DNA of 64,000 nucleotides from Polaribacter huanghezhanensis (GCF_030444335.1 NZ_CP128595.1:1550001-1614000), one strand, 5' to 3'; counted from the first letter of the stretch, positions 28,507-37,548 are shown. Notes: generated from the sequence alone by a model not told the origin. Numbers and translations are program-made.

Positions 28507-29469
28507 ATGATGCGTCAAGCAGGAAGATTCTTGCCTGAGTTTAGAGAAATTAGAGACAAATATGATTTCTTTACGCGTTGTAGAACTCCAGAATTGGCGT
28601 CAGAAATTACGGTGCAACCCATTCGTAGATTTGGAATGGATGCTGCAATTTTGTTTTCTGATATTTTGGTGATTCCACAAGCAATGAATATTGAAGTGGA
28701 AATGAAACCCAATTTCGGCCCGTATTTGCCAAATCCAATTAGAGATCAAAAAGGTGTTGATGCTGTAATTATTCCTGATGTTCATCAAGAATTAGGATAC
28801 GTAATGGAAGCAATAAAAGCAACCAAAGAAAAGCTAAATGATGAAATTCCATTAATTGGTTTCGCAGGTTCTCCTTGGACCATTTTATGTTACTGTGTAC
28901 AAGGTCAAGGTTCTAAAAACTTTGACAAAGCAAAAGAATTTTGTTTTACAAATCCGATTGCTGCACATCAATTATTACAAAAAATTACAGATACCACAAT
29001 TGCATATTTAAAAGCAAAAGTTGCAGCTGGTGTTGATGCTGTTCAGGTTTTCGATTCATGGGGGGGAATGTTATCTCCTGTAGATTATCAAGAATTTTCT
29101 TGGCAATACATTCAGCAAATTATTGATGCTTTAAAAGAGGAGGCGCCAGTAATTGCTTTCGGAAAAGGGTGTTGGTTTGCACTTAATGAAATGTCAAAAT
29201 CTGGTGCTTCTGCATTAGGAGTAGATTGGACCTGCTCTCCAAGAAATGCACGTTATTTATCTGGTGGAAATATCACTTTACAAGGAAATTTTGATCCAAC
29301 AAGATTGTTTTCTCCGCCGGCGGAAATCAAGAAAATGGTGCATCAAATGATCAATGAATTTGGAAAAGACAAGTACATCGTTAATTTAGGTCACGGTATT
29401 TTACCAAATATTCCGTTAGAAAATGCAAAAGCATTTATTGATGCTGTAAAAGAATATAAAGTAAATTAA
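28507..29469 (+). CDS. hemE: Uroporphyrinogen decarboxylase, start codon out of frame
   Basis: HemE decarboxylates uroporphyrinogen III to coproporphyrinogen III. The open frame from ATG 28507 is 320 residues and begins [12 protein letters not shown], with the catalytic Asp in [12 protein letters not shown] and the YCVQGQGSK block. The family normally has about 20 more residues. These are encoded in the same frame from 28447 ([20 protein letters not shown]), but the obvious start ATG at 28442 lies one base out of frame: ATGATAAAAAC has five A where six are needed for MIKND. An in-frame TAA at 28438 bars any earlier start, and no ATG, GTG or TTG occurs between. Either the read lost one A, the gene uses 28507, or slippage restores the frame. 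Confidence 0.9.
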   Translation: MMRQAGRFLPEFREIRDKYDFFTRCRTPELASEITVQPIRRFGMDAAILFSDILVIPQAMNIEVEMKPNFGPYLPNPIRDQKGVDAVIIPDVHQELGYVMEAIKATKEKLNDEIPLIGFAGSPWTILCYCVQGQGSKNFDKAKEFCFTNPIAAHQLLQKITDTTIAYLKAKVAAGVDAVQVFDSWGGMLSPVDYQEFSWQYIQQIIDALKEEAPVIAFGKGCWFALNEMSKSGASALGVDWTCSPRNARYLSGGNITLQGNFDPTRLFSPPAEIKKMVHQMINEFGKDKYIVNLGHGILPNIPLENAKAFIDAVKEYKVN

Positions 29470-29473
29470 AATG

Positions 29474-29560
29474 TTTTGGGCGTTCCCTAAAGGTCGCGCT
29501 TTCCGTTATATCTTTTTGCAAAAAAGCAAAAAGGATGTCACTTCAATCGCTAACGCACAT
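29474..29560. repeat. Dispersed repeat in the hemE-hemF spacer
   Basis: The segment TGGGCGTTCCCTAAAGGTCG through CAATCGCTAACGC resembles a long intergenic repeat I know from other Flavobacteriaceae. It contains a perfect CTTTTTGC/GCAAAAAG hairpin (29512-29519 / 29526-29533). There is only one copy in this window, so the assignment rests on recognition. Confidence 0.5.
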
Positions 29561-29577
29561 TTTAGTCAATACAAACA

Positions 29578-30480
29578 ATGAAGAACAAGTTTTACGCTTA
29601 CATAGAAAACTTACAAGACAGCATTACTTCAGCATTAGAGAAAGTTGATGGAAAAGCAATGTTTCAAGAAGATAATTGGAAACGCGCTGAAGGCGGTGGA
29701 GGTAGAACTCGTGTTATTGAAAATGGAAACATTTTTGAAAAAGGTGGCGTAAATATTTCTAAAGTCTTTGGTGAATTGCCAGAAGCATTGCGTAAACAAT
29801 TCGGAGTAGAAGAAGGAAATTTCTTTGCTTGTGGATTGAGTTTGGTATTGCATCCAAAAAATCCGTTTGTGCCAACTGTACACGCAAATTGGCGTTATTT
29901 TGAAATGTATAATTCTTCTGGAGATGTTGTTACCCAATGGTTTGGTGGCGGACAAGATTTAACTCCGTATTATTTGTTGGAAGAAGATGCAGTTCATTTT
30001 CATACCGTATGTAAAACAGCTTGTGACAAACATCATTCAGAATTTTATCCGAAGTTTAAAGAAACCTGTGATACTTATTTTTGGAATGCACACAGAAATG
30101 AAGCGCGTGGAGTAGGAGGTTTGTTTTTCGATTACTTAAAAGAAACAGATGAGTTTTCAATAGAAGACAGATTTAATTTTGTAACAGAAGTTGGCAACAG
30201 TTTTTTAGAAAGTTATGTACCTATTGTAGAAAAAAGAAAAGATATTGAGTACTCTAAAAAACATAAAGATTGGCAAGAAGTGCGCAGAGGTCGTTATGTT
30301 GAGTTTAATTTGGTACACGATAGAGGAACCTTGTTTGGATTGAAAACAAATGGAAGAATAGAAAGTATTTTAATGAGTTTGCCTCCAGTTGTTCAATGGA
30401 AATACAATCATCATCCAGAAGAAAATTCTGAAGAAGCCAAATTATTAGAAGTGTTGGCAAATCCGAAAGATTGGATTTAA
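29578..30480 (+). CDS. hemF: Oxygen-dependent coproporphyrinogen III oxidase
   Basis: The 300-residue HemF uses O2 to oxidise coproporphyrinogen III to protoporphyrinogen IX. Family blocks are clear: GGGGRTRVIENG near 40, VHANWRYFE near 100, WFGGGQDLTPYYL near 121, HRNEARGVGG near 171, and RRGRYVEFNLVHDRGT near 240. It is the last gene of the plus-strand heme run, 108 bp after hemE. An oxygen-dependent enzyme implies aerobic heme synthesis; no hemN is present in the window. Confidence 0.97.
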   Translation: MKNKFYAYIENLQDSITSALEKVDGKAMFQEDNWKRAEGGGGRTRVIENGNIFEKGGVNISKVFGELPEALRKQFGVEEGNFFACGLSLVLHPKNPFVPTVHANWRYFEMYNSSGDVVTQWFGGGQDLTPYYLLEEDAVHFHTVCKTACDKHHSEFYPKFKETCDTYFWNAHRNEARGVGGLFFDYLKETDEFSIEDRFNFVTEVGNSFLESYVPIVEKRKDIEYSKKHKDWQEVRRGRYVEFNLVHDRGTLFGLKTNGRIESILMSLPPVVQWKYNHHPEENSEEAKLLEVLANPKDWI

Positions 30481-30665
30481 AATATTATTATATATTTATT
30501 AATAAATCATATTAACTGCGAATATGATTTTTGATAAACAAATAGTTGTACTTATTTGCGAATAGTGTAATTTTTTATTTTACTTCATTTTTATTTTTCA
30601 ATAAAAATTTCAATAAATAATCATTGAAATTTAGTACTTTCGCATTCTATAAAACAAATAATGTA

Positions 30666-31979
30666 ATGGCTAGATTTGAATTAAAACTTCCTAAAATGGG
30701 TGAAAGTGTTGCAGAAGCAACAATTACATCATGGTTAAAAGAGGTTGGTGATACGATAGAGTTAGATGAAGCAATTGTAGAAATTGCTACAGATAAAGTT
30801 GATTCTGAAGTGCCGAGTGAAGTAGAAGGAACTTTAGTTGAAATTTTATTTGAGAAAGATGATGTTGTTGCAGTTGGTGCAACAATCGCAATCATTGAAA
30901 CCGAAGGCGGAGAAACTGTTGCGGTTTCAAATAAATCGAATGAGTCTCCAAAAGAAGTTGTTGAAATAGAAAAAGAAGTAGAAGCAACAATAGAGCAGGT
31001 TGCTACCCCGATTACAAAAACTTCTGAGAGTGGTAAATTTTACTCTCCTTTAGTTAGAAATATCGCTCAGAAAGAAGGCGTTTCTATGCAAGAATTAGAA
31101 GCAATTTCTGGTAGTGGAAAAGACGGAAGAGTTACCAAAGACGATATTTTATCATACATAGAAAACAGAAGTGCTGCTCCTCAAGAAATTACAGAGCAAC
31201 CAAAAACTACACCGAGTAAACCTCAAACTACAAAAGAAGTTTCTAAAGCTGCTCCTGTTTCTGTAAACGGAGAAGATGAAGTAATTGAAATGAGTAGAAT
31301 GGGAAAATTGATTGCCAAACATATGGTAGATTCTGTGCAAACATCTGCGCATGTACAATCATTTATAGAAATTGATGTTACAAATATTGTAAAGTGGAGA
31401 ACTAAAGTAAAAGATGCATTCTTTAAAAGAGAAGGAGAAAAATTGACTTTTACTCCAATTTTAATGCAAGCCGTTGCATCTACAATTAAGAAATATCCAA
31501 TGATAAATATTGCTGTTGATGGTGATACTATCATTAAAAGAAAAAATATTAACTTAGGAATGGCAGCTGCTTTAGCTGATGGTAATTTAATTGTACCTGT
31601 AATTAAAAACGCAGATCAGTTAAACTTAGTTGGTATGACAAAAGCGGTGAATGATTTAGCAGGAAGAGCAAGAGGAAATCAATTAAAACCAGACGATATT
31701 CAAGGTGGAACTTACACAGTTACTAATGTTGGAAGTTTTGGTTCTGTAATGGGAACACCAATTATAAATCAACCACAAGTGGCTATTTTAGCATTGGGTG
31801 CAATTCGTAAAGTTCCTGCTGTCATTGAAACTCCAGATGGAGACTTTATCGGAATCAGACAAAAAATGTTTGTTTCTCATTCGTACGATCATAGAGTTGT
31901 AAACGGTGCTTTGGGCGGAATGTTTATCAAAACATTGAAAGAAACATTAGAAGCTTGGGACATCAATCAAGATTTTTAA
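30666..31979 (+). CDS. 2-oxo acid dehydrogenase E2 (dihydrolipoamide acyltransferase)
   Basis: The 437-residue E2 has an N-terminal lipoyl domain with the lipoyl lysine in EIATDKVDSEV (about Lys45), a flexible linker, an E3/E1-binding domain (about 140-175: YSPLVRNIAQKEGV...GRVTKDDIL) and a C-terminal acyltransferase domain. The catalytic motif reads His409-R-V-V-Asn413-G where HxxxDG is usual. Substrate could be branched-chain 2-oxoacids or 2-oxoglutarate; no E1 gene adjoins. The ATG at 30666 gives the standard MARFELKLPKMGES start; an in-frame TTG at 30624 would add 14 implausible residues. A TACTTTCG box lies about 25 bp upstream. Confidence 0.9.
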   Translation: MARFELKLPKMGESVAEATITSWLKEVGDTIELDEAIVEIATDKVDSEVPSEVEGTLVEILFEKDDVVAVGATIAIIETEGGETVAVSNKSNESPKEVVEIEKEVEATIEQVATPITKTSESGKFYSPLVRNIAQKEGVSMQELEAISGSGKDGRVTKDDILSYIENRSAAPQEITEQPKTTPSKPQTTKEVSKAAPVSVNGEDEVIEMSRMGKLIAKHMVDSVQTSAHVQSFIEIDVTNIVKWRTKVKDAFFKREGEKLTFTPILMQAVASTIKKYPMINIAVDGDTIIKRKNINLGMAAALADGNLIVPVIKNADQLNLVGMTKAVNDLAGRARGNQLKPDDIQGGTYTVTNVGSFGSVMGTPIINQPQVAILALGAIRKVPAVIETPDGDFIGIRQKMFVSHSYDHRVVNGALGGMFIKTLKETLEAWDINQDF

Positions 31980-32002
31980 AATAAATTAGATATTGATTAT
32001 TA

Positions 32003-32034
32003 AAAAAACGCTTGGATTTTCCGAGCGTTTTTTA
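32003..32034 (+). terminator. Terminator after the E2 gene
   Basis: Stem AAACGCTTGGA/TCCGAGCGTTT (one G-U pair) with a short T loop is followed by a T-rich tail. Confidence 0.85.
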
Positions 32035-32105
32035 TTTTCTAATAATTACAGCATAAATCAATAATTGATAGTATATTTAGCTCCTTAATTATATATCTAA
32101 GAAAA

Positions 32106-32840
32106 ATGAAAAAACTACTTATTTTAATTGTAATTGCATTTACAGTTAACATTAACGCACAAGAATCAGCTTTATTAAGGTTAAACTATAAAAAAGGAGA
32201 TTCGTATGTAATGCACATGAAGATGTCTCAAGACATGGGTGCTGTTATGTCTATGGATATGGGCATGAAAATGAAACAAGATATTACTAGCGTAACTAAA
32301 GATGCTTATATAAGTGAAATGAAGATTACTCAGATATCTATGGATATGAGTCAAGGAGGAATGAATATGAGCTATGATTCTTCTAAAAGTGATGAGGAAT
32401 TAGATGCTACAGGGAAAATGATGAAAGGTCAAATGGGACCAATGATGCAAGCTGTAATTACAATTAAAGGAAACAATATTGGAGAAGTTTTAGAGACTAC
32501 AGTTGTGCCAGATATCCCAGGAACGAGTGATTTTGCAAATCAATCTAGTAATGTGGTGTACCCAAAAAAGGTTGTTAGAGTTGGAGATACTTGGACAATG
32601 AATAAATCTGATAAAGGATTGGACATGAATTTTACCTATACAGTGAAATCAATTACTAAGAGCAATGTTCTATTAGAGGTCTCTGGAGTTGTATCTGGAG
32701 TAGGTGAAGGTACAATTACGGGTGATATGAAAGTGGATAGAAATTCTGGAGTGCCTTTAGTTTCTAATATAAACATGATTATCTTAGTACAAGGGCAAGA
32801 AATGAGTACAAAAATGACTGCAACTATGACTAAGCAGTAG
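32106..32840 (+). CDS. DUF6263-type secreted protein, methionine-rich
   Basis: The 244-residue protein has a signal peptide ending near residue 19 (VNINAQ) and a beta-rich body of the DUF6263 pattern (LRLNYKKGDSYVMHMKMSQDM; a later PKKVVRVGDTW block). The first half is strikingly Met-rich (MSMDMGMKMKQD; MSQGGMNMS; GKMMKGQMGPMMQ). Function is unknown; a lipid- or hydrophobe-binding beta structure is a guess. It stands alone between two terminators. Confidence 0.75.
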   Translation: MKKLLILIVIAFTVNINAQESALLRLNYKKGDSYVMHMKMSQDMGAVMSMDMGMKMKQDITSVTKDAYISEMKITQISMDMSQGGMNMSYDSSKSDEELDATGKMMKGQMGPMMQAVITIKGNNIGEVLETTVVPDIPGTSDFANQSSNVVYPKKVVRVGDTWTMNKSDKGLDMNFTYTVKSITKSNVLLEVSGVVSGVGEGTITGDMKVDRNSGVPLVSNINMIILVQGQEMSTKMTATMTKQ

Positions 32841-32863
32841 TTTTATGACTATTCTAAAATAAT

Positions 32864-32899
32864 AAAAAAGCCTCAAGAAAATTCTCTTGAGGCTTTTTT
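32864..32899. terminator. Bidirectional terminator between convergent genes
   Basis: A perfect stem (32864-32878 / 32885-32899, core GCCTCAAGA/TCTTGAGGC) with loop AAATTC has A and T runs on both flanks. It serves the DUF6263 gene and the convergent aspartoacylase-like gene. Confidence 0.9.
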
Positions 32900-32900
32900 A

Positions 32901-33848
32901 TTATTCTACACTTACATGAAAAAGTGCATCTCCTTTATTTACAATCGGAGTTTTATTCGTGCAAAAAATATGGCAATCAAAAGGCGCATAAATTTTTTTC
33001 TTGAATTCTCCAAAAGGATCTTCAATAACTCCTAAAACTTCTTTCTTTTTTACTCGAGCCCCGTTTTTTACTGAAATTTTAAACATACCAGAATGTAAAG
33101 CGCGTAGCCATTTTGCTTTTTTAATATAAACAGAAGGTTCTTTTACCGTAATTTCTCCTTCTATCAACCCTAAATAAATCAATACATTTTTTGCGCCATT
33201 TACGCCTTCATTAATAACGGAAGCGTTAAGTTCTTTAGATTTTCCACCTTCAAAAAGCAATACGGTTTTTCCCAATTTATCAATGGATTCTCTTAAAGAT
33301 TTTGCAATATTATTAGAAAAAACTATGATTGGCGGATTAAAAACTTTAGCCAATTCTAATCCTTTTTCATCATCATTATTAATTCTTATTTGAGGAATAT
33401 TATCGCGTTCGCCACCACCTGTATGAAAATCGATTACATAATCTACATGTGGAGCAATTTCTTTGGTAAACTGATAGGCAAACTGACTTGCTAAAGAACC
33501 ATTTAAAGAACCAGGAAACATTCTGTTTAAATCTCTGCCGTCAGGAAACTCTCTAGTTTGAATTAAGTATCCAAAAATATTAAAAACCGGAATACAGATG
33601 ATCGTTCCGTTTAAAGGTTTGTTGATTTTTTGATCAATAATTTCTCTTAAAATACCAACACCATTTGTTTCATCGCCATGAACACCTGCTAATAATAAAA
33701 CTACTGGCCCAGGATTTAAAGACCGCTCAATAATCACAGGAACTTTTAAAGTAGTTCTTGTGTGTAATTTAGCAACTTCTAAATCTAAAACGGTGCGTTC
33801 TCCTTTAGGAATCTCTTTTCCTAAAATAGTAAAAGGTTTATTCAACAT
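32901..33848 (-). CDS. Succinylglutamate desuccinylase/aspartoacylase family protein
   Basis: The 315-residue M14-like metallohydrolase shows the zinc motif [10 protein letters not shown] near residue 54, NRMFPG near 127, [10 protein letters not shown] near 157, and LFEGGKSKE near 217, where the Glu is the likely catalytic base. A C-terminal barrel-like domain follows. The family hydrolyses N-acyl or amide bonds of aspartate or glutamate derivatives. It overlaps rimK by 11 bp and ends a three-gene operon with rimK and a RimB-like gene. Context suggests it trims glutamate added by RimK, which is inference. Confidence 0.87.
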   Translation of the reverse strand: MLNKPFTILGKEIPKGERTVLDLEVAKLHTRTTLKVPVIIERSLNPGPVVLLLAGVHGDETNGVGILREIIDQKINKPLNGTIICIPVFNIFGYLIQTREFPDGRDLNRMFPGSLNGSLASQFAYQFTKEIAPHVDYVIDFHTGGGERDNIPQIRINNDDEKGLELAKVFNPPIIVFSNNIAKSLRESIDKLGKTVLLFEGGKSKELNASVINEGVNGAKNVLIYLGLIEGEITVKEPSVYIKKAKWLRALHSGMFKISVKNGARVKKKEVLGVIEDPFGEFKKKIYAPFDCHIFCTNKTPIVNKGDALFHVSVE

Positions 33849-34713
33849 TTAATTCTAAATAACGAATGATTTCTTTCGCAATATTTTTCTTAGTAGCAAT
33901 TTCTATTCCTTCTAAACCTGGAGAAGAATTTACTTCTAAAACTAATGGACCTTTAGAAGATTGCAACATATCAACTCCAGCAACACCCAGTCCCATTGCT
34001 TTGGTAGCTTTTAAAGCTGTTTTTTCTTCTTCGTCTGTTAGTTCAATTACATTTGCATTTCCTCCTCTGTGTAAGTTAGACCGGAATTCACCTTCTTTCC
34101 CTTGTCGTTTCATGGCGCCAATAACTTTTCCATCAACAACAAAAGCTCTAATATCTGCGCCGCCTGCTTCTTTGATAAATTCTTGTGCAATAACTCTTGC
34201 TCCAAGTCCATTAAATGCTTCTAAAACAGAGGTGGCTGCATTTGGAGTTTCTGCTAATACAACTCCTAATCCTTGAGTTCCTTCTAGTAGTTTTAAAACC
34301 AAAGGTGTTCCTCCAACAGATTCTACAACATGCTCAACATCTTTTGTGTAATTTGTAAAAACTGTTTTTGGTAAACCAACTCCAGCTCTTGCTAATATTT
34401 GTAAACTACTTAATTTATCTCTAGATCTTACCAAAGCCGTTGAAGAAACGGCGGTAAAAACTTTCATCATTTCAAATTGTCTAATTACTGCAGTTCCATA
34501 AAAAGTTACAGAAGCACCAATTCTAGGAATAATTGCATCGATATCTGTTAAGTATTCGCCTTTATAAAAAATCTTTGGCGCCCTTCTTTCAATTTCTATA
34601 TTGCACTTTAAATGATCAACAACAATAACTTCATGACCTCTTTTTTCAGCAGCTTCTATAAGTCTTCTTGTGGAGTATAATTTTGGATTTCTTGATAAAA
34701 TGGCAATCTTCAT
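33838..34713 (-). CDS. rimK: RimK-type ATP-grasp glutamate ligase
   Basis: The 291-residue ATP-grasp ligase begins [18 protein letters not shown], the usual RimK opening. It has the ATP-binding [19 protein letters not shown] block near 130, [19 protein letters not shown] near 168, and the metal/phosphate motif [14 protein letters not shown] near 256. RimK adds glutamates to the C-terminus of ribosomal protein S6 and can make poly-glutamate. The coupling to a retropepsin-like gene upstream and an aspartoacylase-like gene downstream is a known conserved neighbourhood. Confidence 0.93.
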   Translation of the reverse strand: MKIAILSRNPKLYSTRRLIEAAEKRGHEVIVVDHLKCNIEIERRAPKIFYKGEYLTDIDAIIPRIGASVTFYGTAVIRQFEMMKVFTAVSSTALVRSRDKLSSLQILARAGVGLPKTVFTNYTKDVEHVVESVGGTPLVLKLLEGTQGLGVVLAETPNAATSVLEAFNGLGARVIAQEFIKEAGGADIRAFVVDGKVIGAMKRQGKEGEFRSNLHRGGNANVIELTDEEEKTALKATKAMGLGVAGVDMLQSSKGPLVLEVNSSPGLEGIEIATKKNIAKEIIRYLELNVE

Positions 34714-34724
34714 AATTAGATTCT

Positions 34725-35156
34725 TTATTTTAATTTGTAAGAATTATTTTTTTGTGATGTATCTACAATAAACTTTTTGGTAAGAAACTTTCTTCCTAGT
34801 AAAATAGGATATTTCATGTCGCTTCTTTCGCTTAAAGTTAATTCGATATTGTGGGTTTCGTTAAAAAGAGTAATAGTTGTATGTATTGCAAATCTTTCTT
34901 CGGATGTGCCGTTAGAACTTTTAATTACTTTTTTATAATAGTTTTTAGTTCTGAATTCTTTTTCGTTGTATTGAATGTGTTCTGGATCTAAAAGTGTAAA
35001 ATTAATCAAATTTTCTCCATTAATAGTGATTTCTTCTATTTTATGTGCATGTATTGCAGAGGTATAGGCACCAGTATCAATTTTCGTTTCAATATCTAAA
35101 AGACCAAATTCTGGAAAATCTACTTTGTCAATTCGTCCAATTGTTTTTTTAATCAT
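34725..35156 (-). CDS. RimB-like retropepsin-fold protein (COG4067, RimK-associated)
   Basis: The 143-residue protein carries the aspartyl-protease-like motif [13 protein letters not shown] near residue 25 and a second-half block [17 protein letters not shown] near 113. The family is annotated as putative ATP-dependent zinc protease or RimK/LysX-associated; in Pseudomonas a homolog (RimB) acts with RimK. It lies 11 bp upstream of rimK and starts the operon. Whether it cleaves protein, glutamate tails or nothing is not shown here. Confidence 0.85.
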   Translation of the reverse strand: MIKKTIGRIDKVDFPEFGLLDIETKIDTGAYTSAIHAHKIEEITINGENLINFTLLDPEHIQYNEKEFRTKNYYKKVIKSSNGTSEERFAIHTTITLFNETHNIELTLSERSDMKYPILLGRKFLTKKFIVDTSQKNNSYKLK

Positions 35157-35212
35157 GATCTTAAAATAGCTAATGTTGTTGTATATAAAAGTATGCTAAT
35201 GTATAACAATTT

Positions 35213-35252
35213 AAAAAAAAAGAGCTCGAAAATACTTTTCGAGCTCTTTTTT
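35213..35252 (-). terminator. Terminator of the pdhA-pdhC transcript
   Basis: A long stem with core GAGCTCGAAAA/TTTTCGAGCTC, loop TAC, flanked by A-run and T-run. It is 20 bp downstream of the pdhC stop on the minus strand and separates it from the rimB-like gene. Confidence 0.88.
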
Positions 35253-35271
35253 TATCAAATATAAAAACCCT

Positions 35272-36552
35272 TTATGCCAACATGGTAACAGGGTTTTCTA
35301 AATAGGTTCTTAGTGTTTGTAAAAATTGGGCTCCAACAGCGCCATCAACAGTTCTATGATCACAAGCTAATGTTACTTTCATGGTGTTGCCAACTACAAT
35401 TTGTCCGTCTTTAACAACAGGTTTTTGTACAATTGCTCCAACAGATAAGATTGCTGAATTAGGTTGATTGATAATAGACGTAAATTCTTGAATGCCAAAC
35501 ATTCCTAAGTTAGAAATTGTAAAAGTGCTTCCTTCCATTTCGTTAGGAACAATTTTTTTATTTCTCGCTTTTCCAGCTAACTCTCTAACATTTCCGCCAA
35601 TTTGAGTTAAACTCATTTGGTCTGCAAACTTTAAAACTGGAACAACCAATCCTTCATCTACAGCAACAGCAACTCCAATATGAATATGACTTTTAAAGAT
35701 GGTAGCATTATCTGTCCAACTTGTATTTACTTGTGGATGTTTTTTTAATGCCATTGCACACGCTTTTACAACCATATCATTAAAAGATACTTTTGTGTCC
35801 GGAATAGCATTGATCGTTTTACGAGAATCCATTGCGTTGTCCATATCAACTTCTATGGTTAAATAGAAATGTGGTGCAGTAAATTTTGAGTTTCCTAAAG
35901 CTTTTGCAATTGCTTTACGCATTTGCGAGTTTTTAACTTCTTCTGTATGTTCTTCTCCTGCCGGAACAAATTTTGCTACTGGTGCAGAAGATGTTGCTGC
36001 TGATGCTTCTGCAACTTTGGTAGATGGAATGTAGTTTTCTACGTCTTTTTTAGTGATTCTTCCATTGTCTCCAGAACCATTTAAATCTGCCAAATTGATG
36101 CCTTTATCACTCGCAATTTTCTTTGCCAATGGCGATGCAAAAATTCTTCCGCTTGTATTAGAAACTGTTTTTGTTTCTACAGCCTCAACAACTGGTTCTT
36201 CAGCTTCCTCTTTTTTAGGAGTATCTTCCGTTTTCTTTTCTTCGGATTTAATTTCTTCCGTTTTCTTTTCTTCAGGTTTAGCTTGAGCACTTAGTAAGCT
36301 AGAGATATCTTCTCCTTTATCACCAATAATAGCTAATAAGGTGTCAACCGGAGCACTCTCTCCTTCTTGAACACCAATATATAATAAAGTTCCTTCGTTA
36401 AACGATTCAAACTCCATTGTTGCCTTATCTGTTTCAATTTCTGCTAAAATATCGCCTTCTTCAATAGAATCTCCAATATTTTTTAACCATTGTGCCACAA
36501 CACCTTCTTCCATGGTGTCACTTAAACGCGGCATGTTTACTACTATTGCCAT
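35272..36552 (-). CDS. pdhC: Pyruvate dehydrogenase E2 (dihydrolipoamide acetyltransferase)
   Basis: The 426-residue E2 has one lipoyl domain (ETDKATMEFE, Lys near 43), a Glu/Lys-rich linker (about 90-130), an E1/E3-binding domain (FASPLAKKIASDKGI near 137) and a catalytic domain ending in DHRTVDGAVGAQFL, with an intact HxxxDG. It transfers acetyl from lipoate to CoA. It follows pdhA by 3 bp. Compare the second E2 at 30666, whose motif has Asn. Confidence 0.95.
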   Translation of the reverse strand: MAIVVNMPRLSDTMEEGVVAQWLKNIGDSIEEGDILAEIETDKATMEFESFNEGTLLYIGVQEGESAPVDTLLAIIGDKGEDISSLLSAQAKPEEKKTEEIKSEEKKTEDTPKKEEAEEPVVEAVETKTVSNTSGRIFASPLAKKIASDKGINLADLNGSGDNGRITKKDVENYIPSTKVAEASAATSSAPVAKFVPAGEEHTEEVKNSQMRKAIAKALGNSKFTAPHFYLTIEVDMDNAMDSRKTINAIPDTKVSFNDMVVKACAMALKKHPQVNTSWTDNATIFKSHIHIGVAVAVDEGLVVPVLKFADQMSLTQIGGNVRELAGKARNKKIVPNEMEGSTFTISNLGMFGIQEFTSIINQPNSAILSVGAIVQKPVVKDGQIVVGNTMKVTLACDHRTVDGAVGAQFLQTLRTYLENPVTMLA

Positions 36553-36555
36553 AAT

Positions 36556-37548
36556 CTATCTTTTGATAAAAGGATAATCTTCTTGTTCGTATACAACATC
36601 GTATAATTGATTTACTTCTGGATAAGGTGAGTTTTCTGCAAACTCTTCGCATTCTTTTACTAACGCTTTTACCTCTTTATCAATTGTATCAATTTCTTCT
36701 TGCGAAGCATATTTTTTCTCTTTGATAACATCTAATACTTGCGTAATTGGATCAATTTTTTTGTATTCCTCTACTTCGTCTTTCGTTCTATAATGTTGTG
36801 CATCAGACATAGAATGTCCTCTATAACGATAGGTTTTCATTTCTAGGAAAGTAGGTCCATCACCACGACGAGCTCTTTGAATTGCTTCGTCAACAGCTTC
36901 TGCAACTTTAATAGGATTCATTCCGTCAACGGGTCCACAAGGCATTTCGTATCCTAAACCAAGTTTCCAGATGTCTGTATGATTGGCAGTTCTTTCTACA
37001 GAAGTTCCCATTGCGTAACCATTGTTTTCAACAATAAAAACAACAGGTAATTTCCAAAGCATTGCCATGTTAAAAGCTTCGTGTAAAGAACCTTGTCTTG
37101 CAGCTCCATCACCAAAATAGGTTAATGTTACTCCGTCTCTACCTGCATACTTGTCTCCAAATGCAATTCCTGCACCTAAAGGAATTTGTCCACCAACAAT
37201 TCCGTGGCCACCATAAAATCCTTTTTCTTTAGAAAAAATGTGCATAGAACCTCCCATTCCTTTAGAAGTTCCGGTTACTTTACCGTACAATTCTGCCATT
37301 ACAGCTTTAGGATCTACGCCCATTCCGATTGGTTGAACGTGGTTACGGTATGCGGTAATCATTTTGTCTTTACCTAATTCCATTGCGTGTAATGAGCCTG
37401 CTAAAACAGCTTCTTGCCCGTTATATAAGTGTAAAAAACCTCTTACTTTTTGTTGGATATAAACCGCAGCAAGTTTGTCTTCAAACTTTCTCCAAAACAG
37501 CATATCTCTATACCAATTTACGTAAGTTTCTTTGGTGATTTTTTTCAT
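36556..37548 (-). CDS. pdhA: Pyruvate dehydrogenase E1 component alpha subunit
   Basis: The 330-residue E1-alpha shows the thiamine-diphosphate motif GDGAARQGSLHEAFNMAMLWKLPVVFIVENN from about 166 (first part GDG, end NN), the GGSMHIF block near 99, and the phosphorylation-loop-like YRYRGHSMSD near 242. It decarboxylates pyruvate together with E1-beta. The E1-beta gene (pdhB) is not adjacent; separation of pdhB from pdhA-pdhC is usual in this family. Confidence 0.95.
   Translation of the reverse strand: MKKITKETYVNWYRDMLFWRKFEDKLAAVYIQQKVRGFLHLYNGQEAVLAGSLHAMELGKDKMITAYRNHVQPIGMGVDPKAVMAELYGKVTGTSKGMGGSMHIFSKEKGFYGGHGIVGGQIPLGAGIAFGDKYAGRDGVTLTYFGDGAARQGSLHEAFNMAMLWKLPVVFIVENNGYAMGTSVERTANHTDIWKLGLGYEMPCGPVDGMNPIKVAEAVDEAIQRARRGDGPTFLEMKTYRYRGHSMSDAQHYRTKDEVEEYKKIDPITQVLDVIKEKKYASQEEIDTIDKEVKALVKECEEFAENSPYPEVNQLYDVVYEQEDYPFIKR

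Noticed and set aside
33866..34276. 136-codon plus-strand ORF
   Set aside because: It is the antisense of rimK, which has full family motifs; the antisense translation resembles nothing and is low-complexity.
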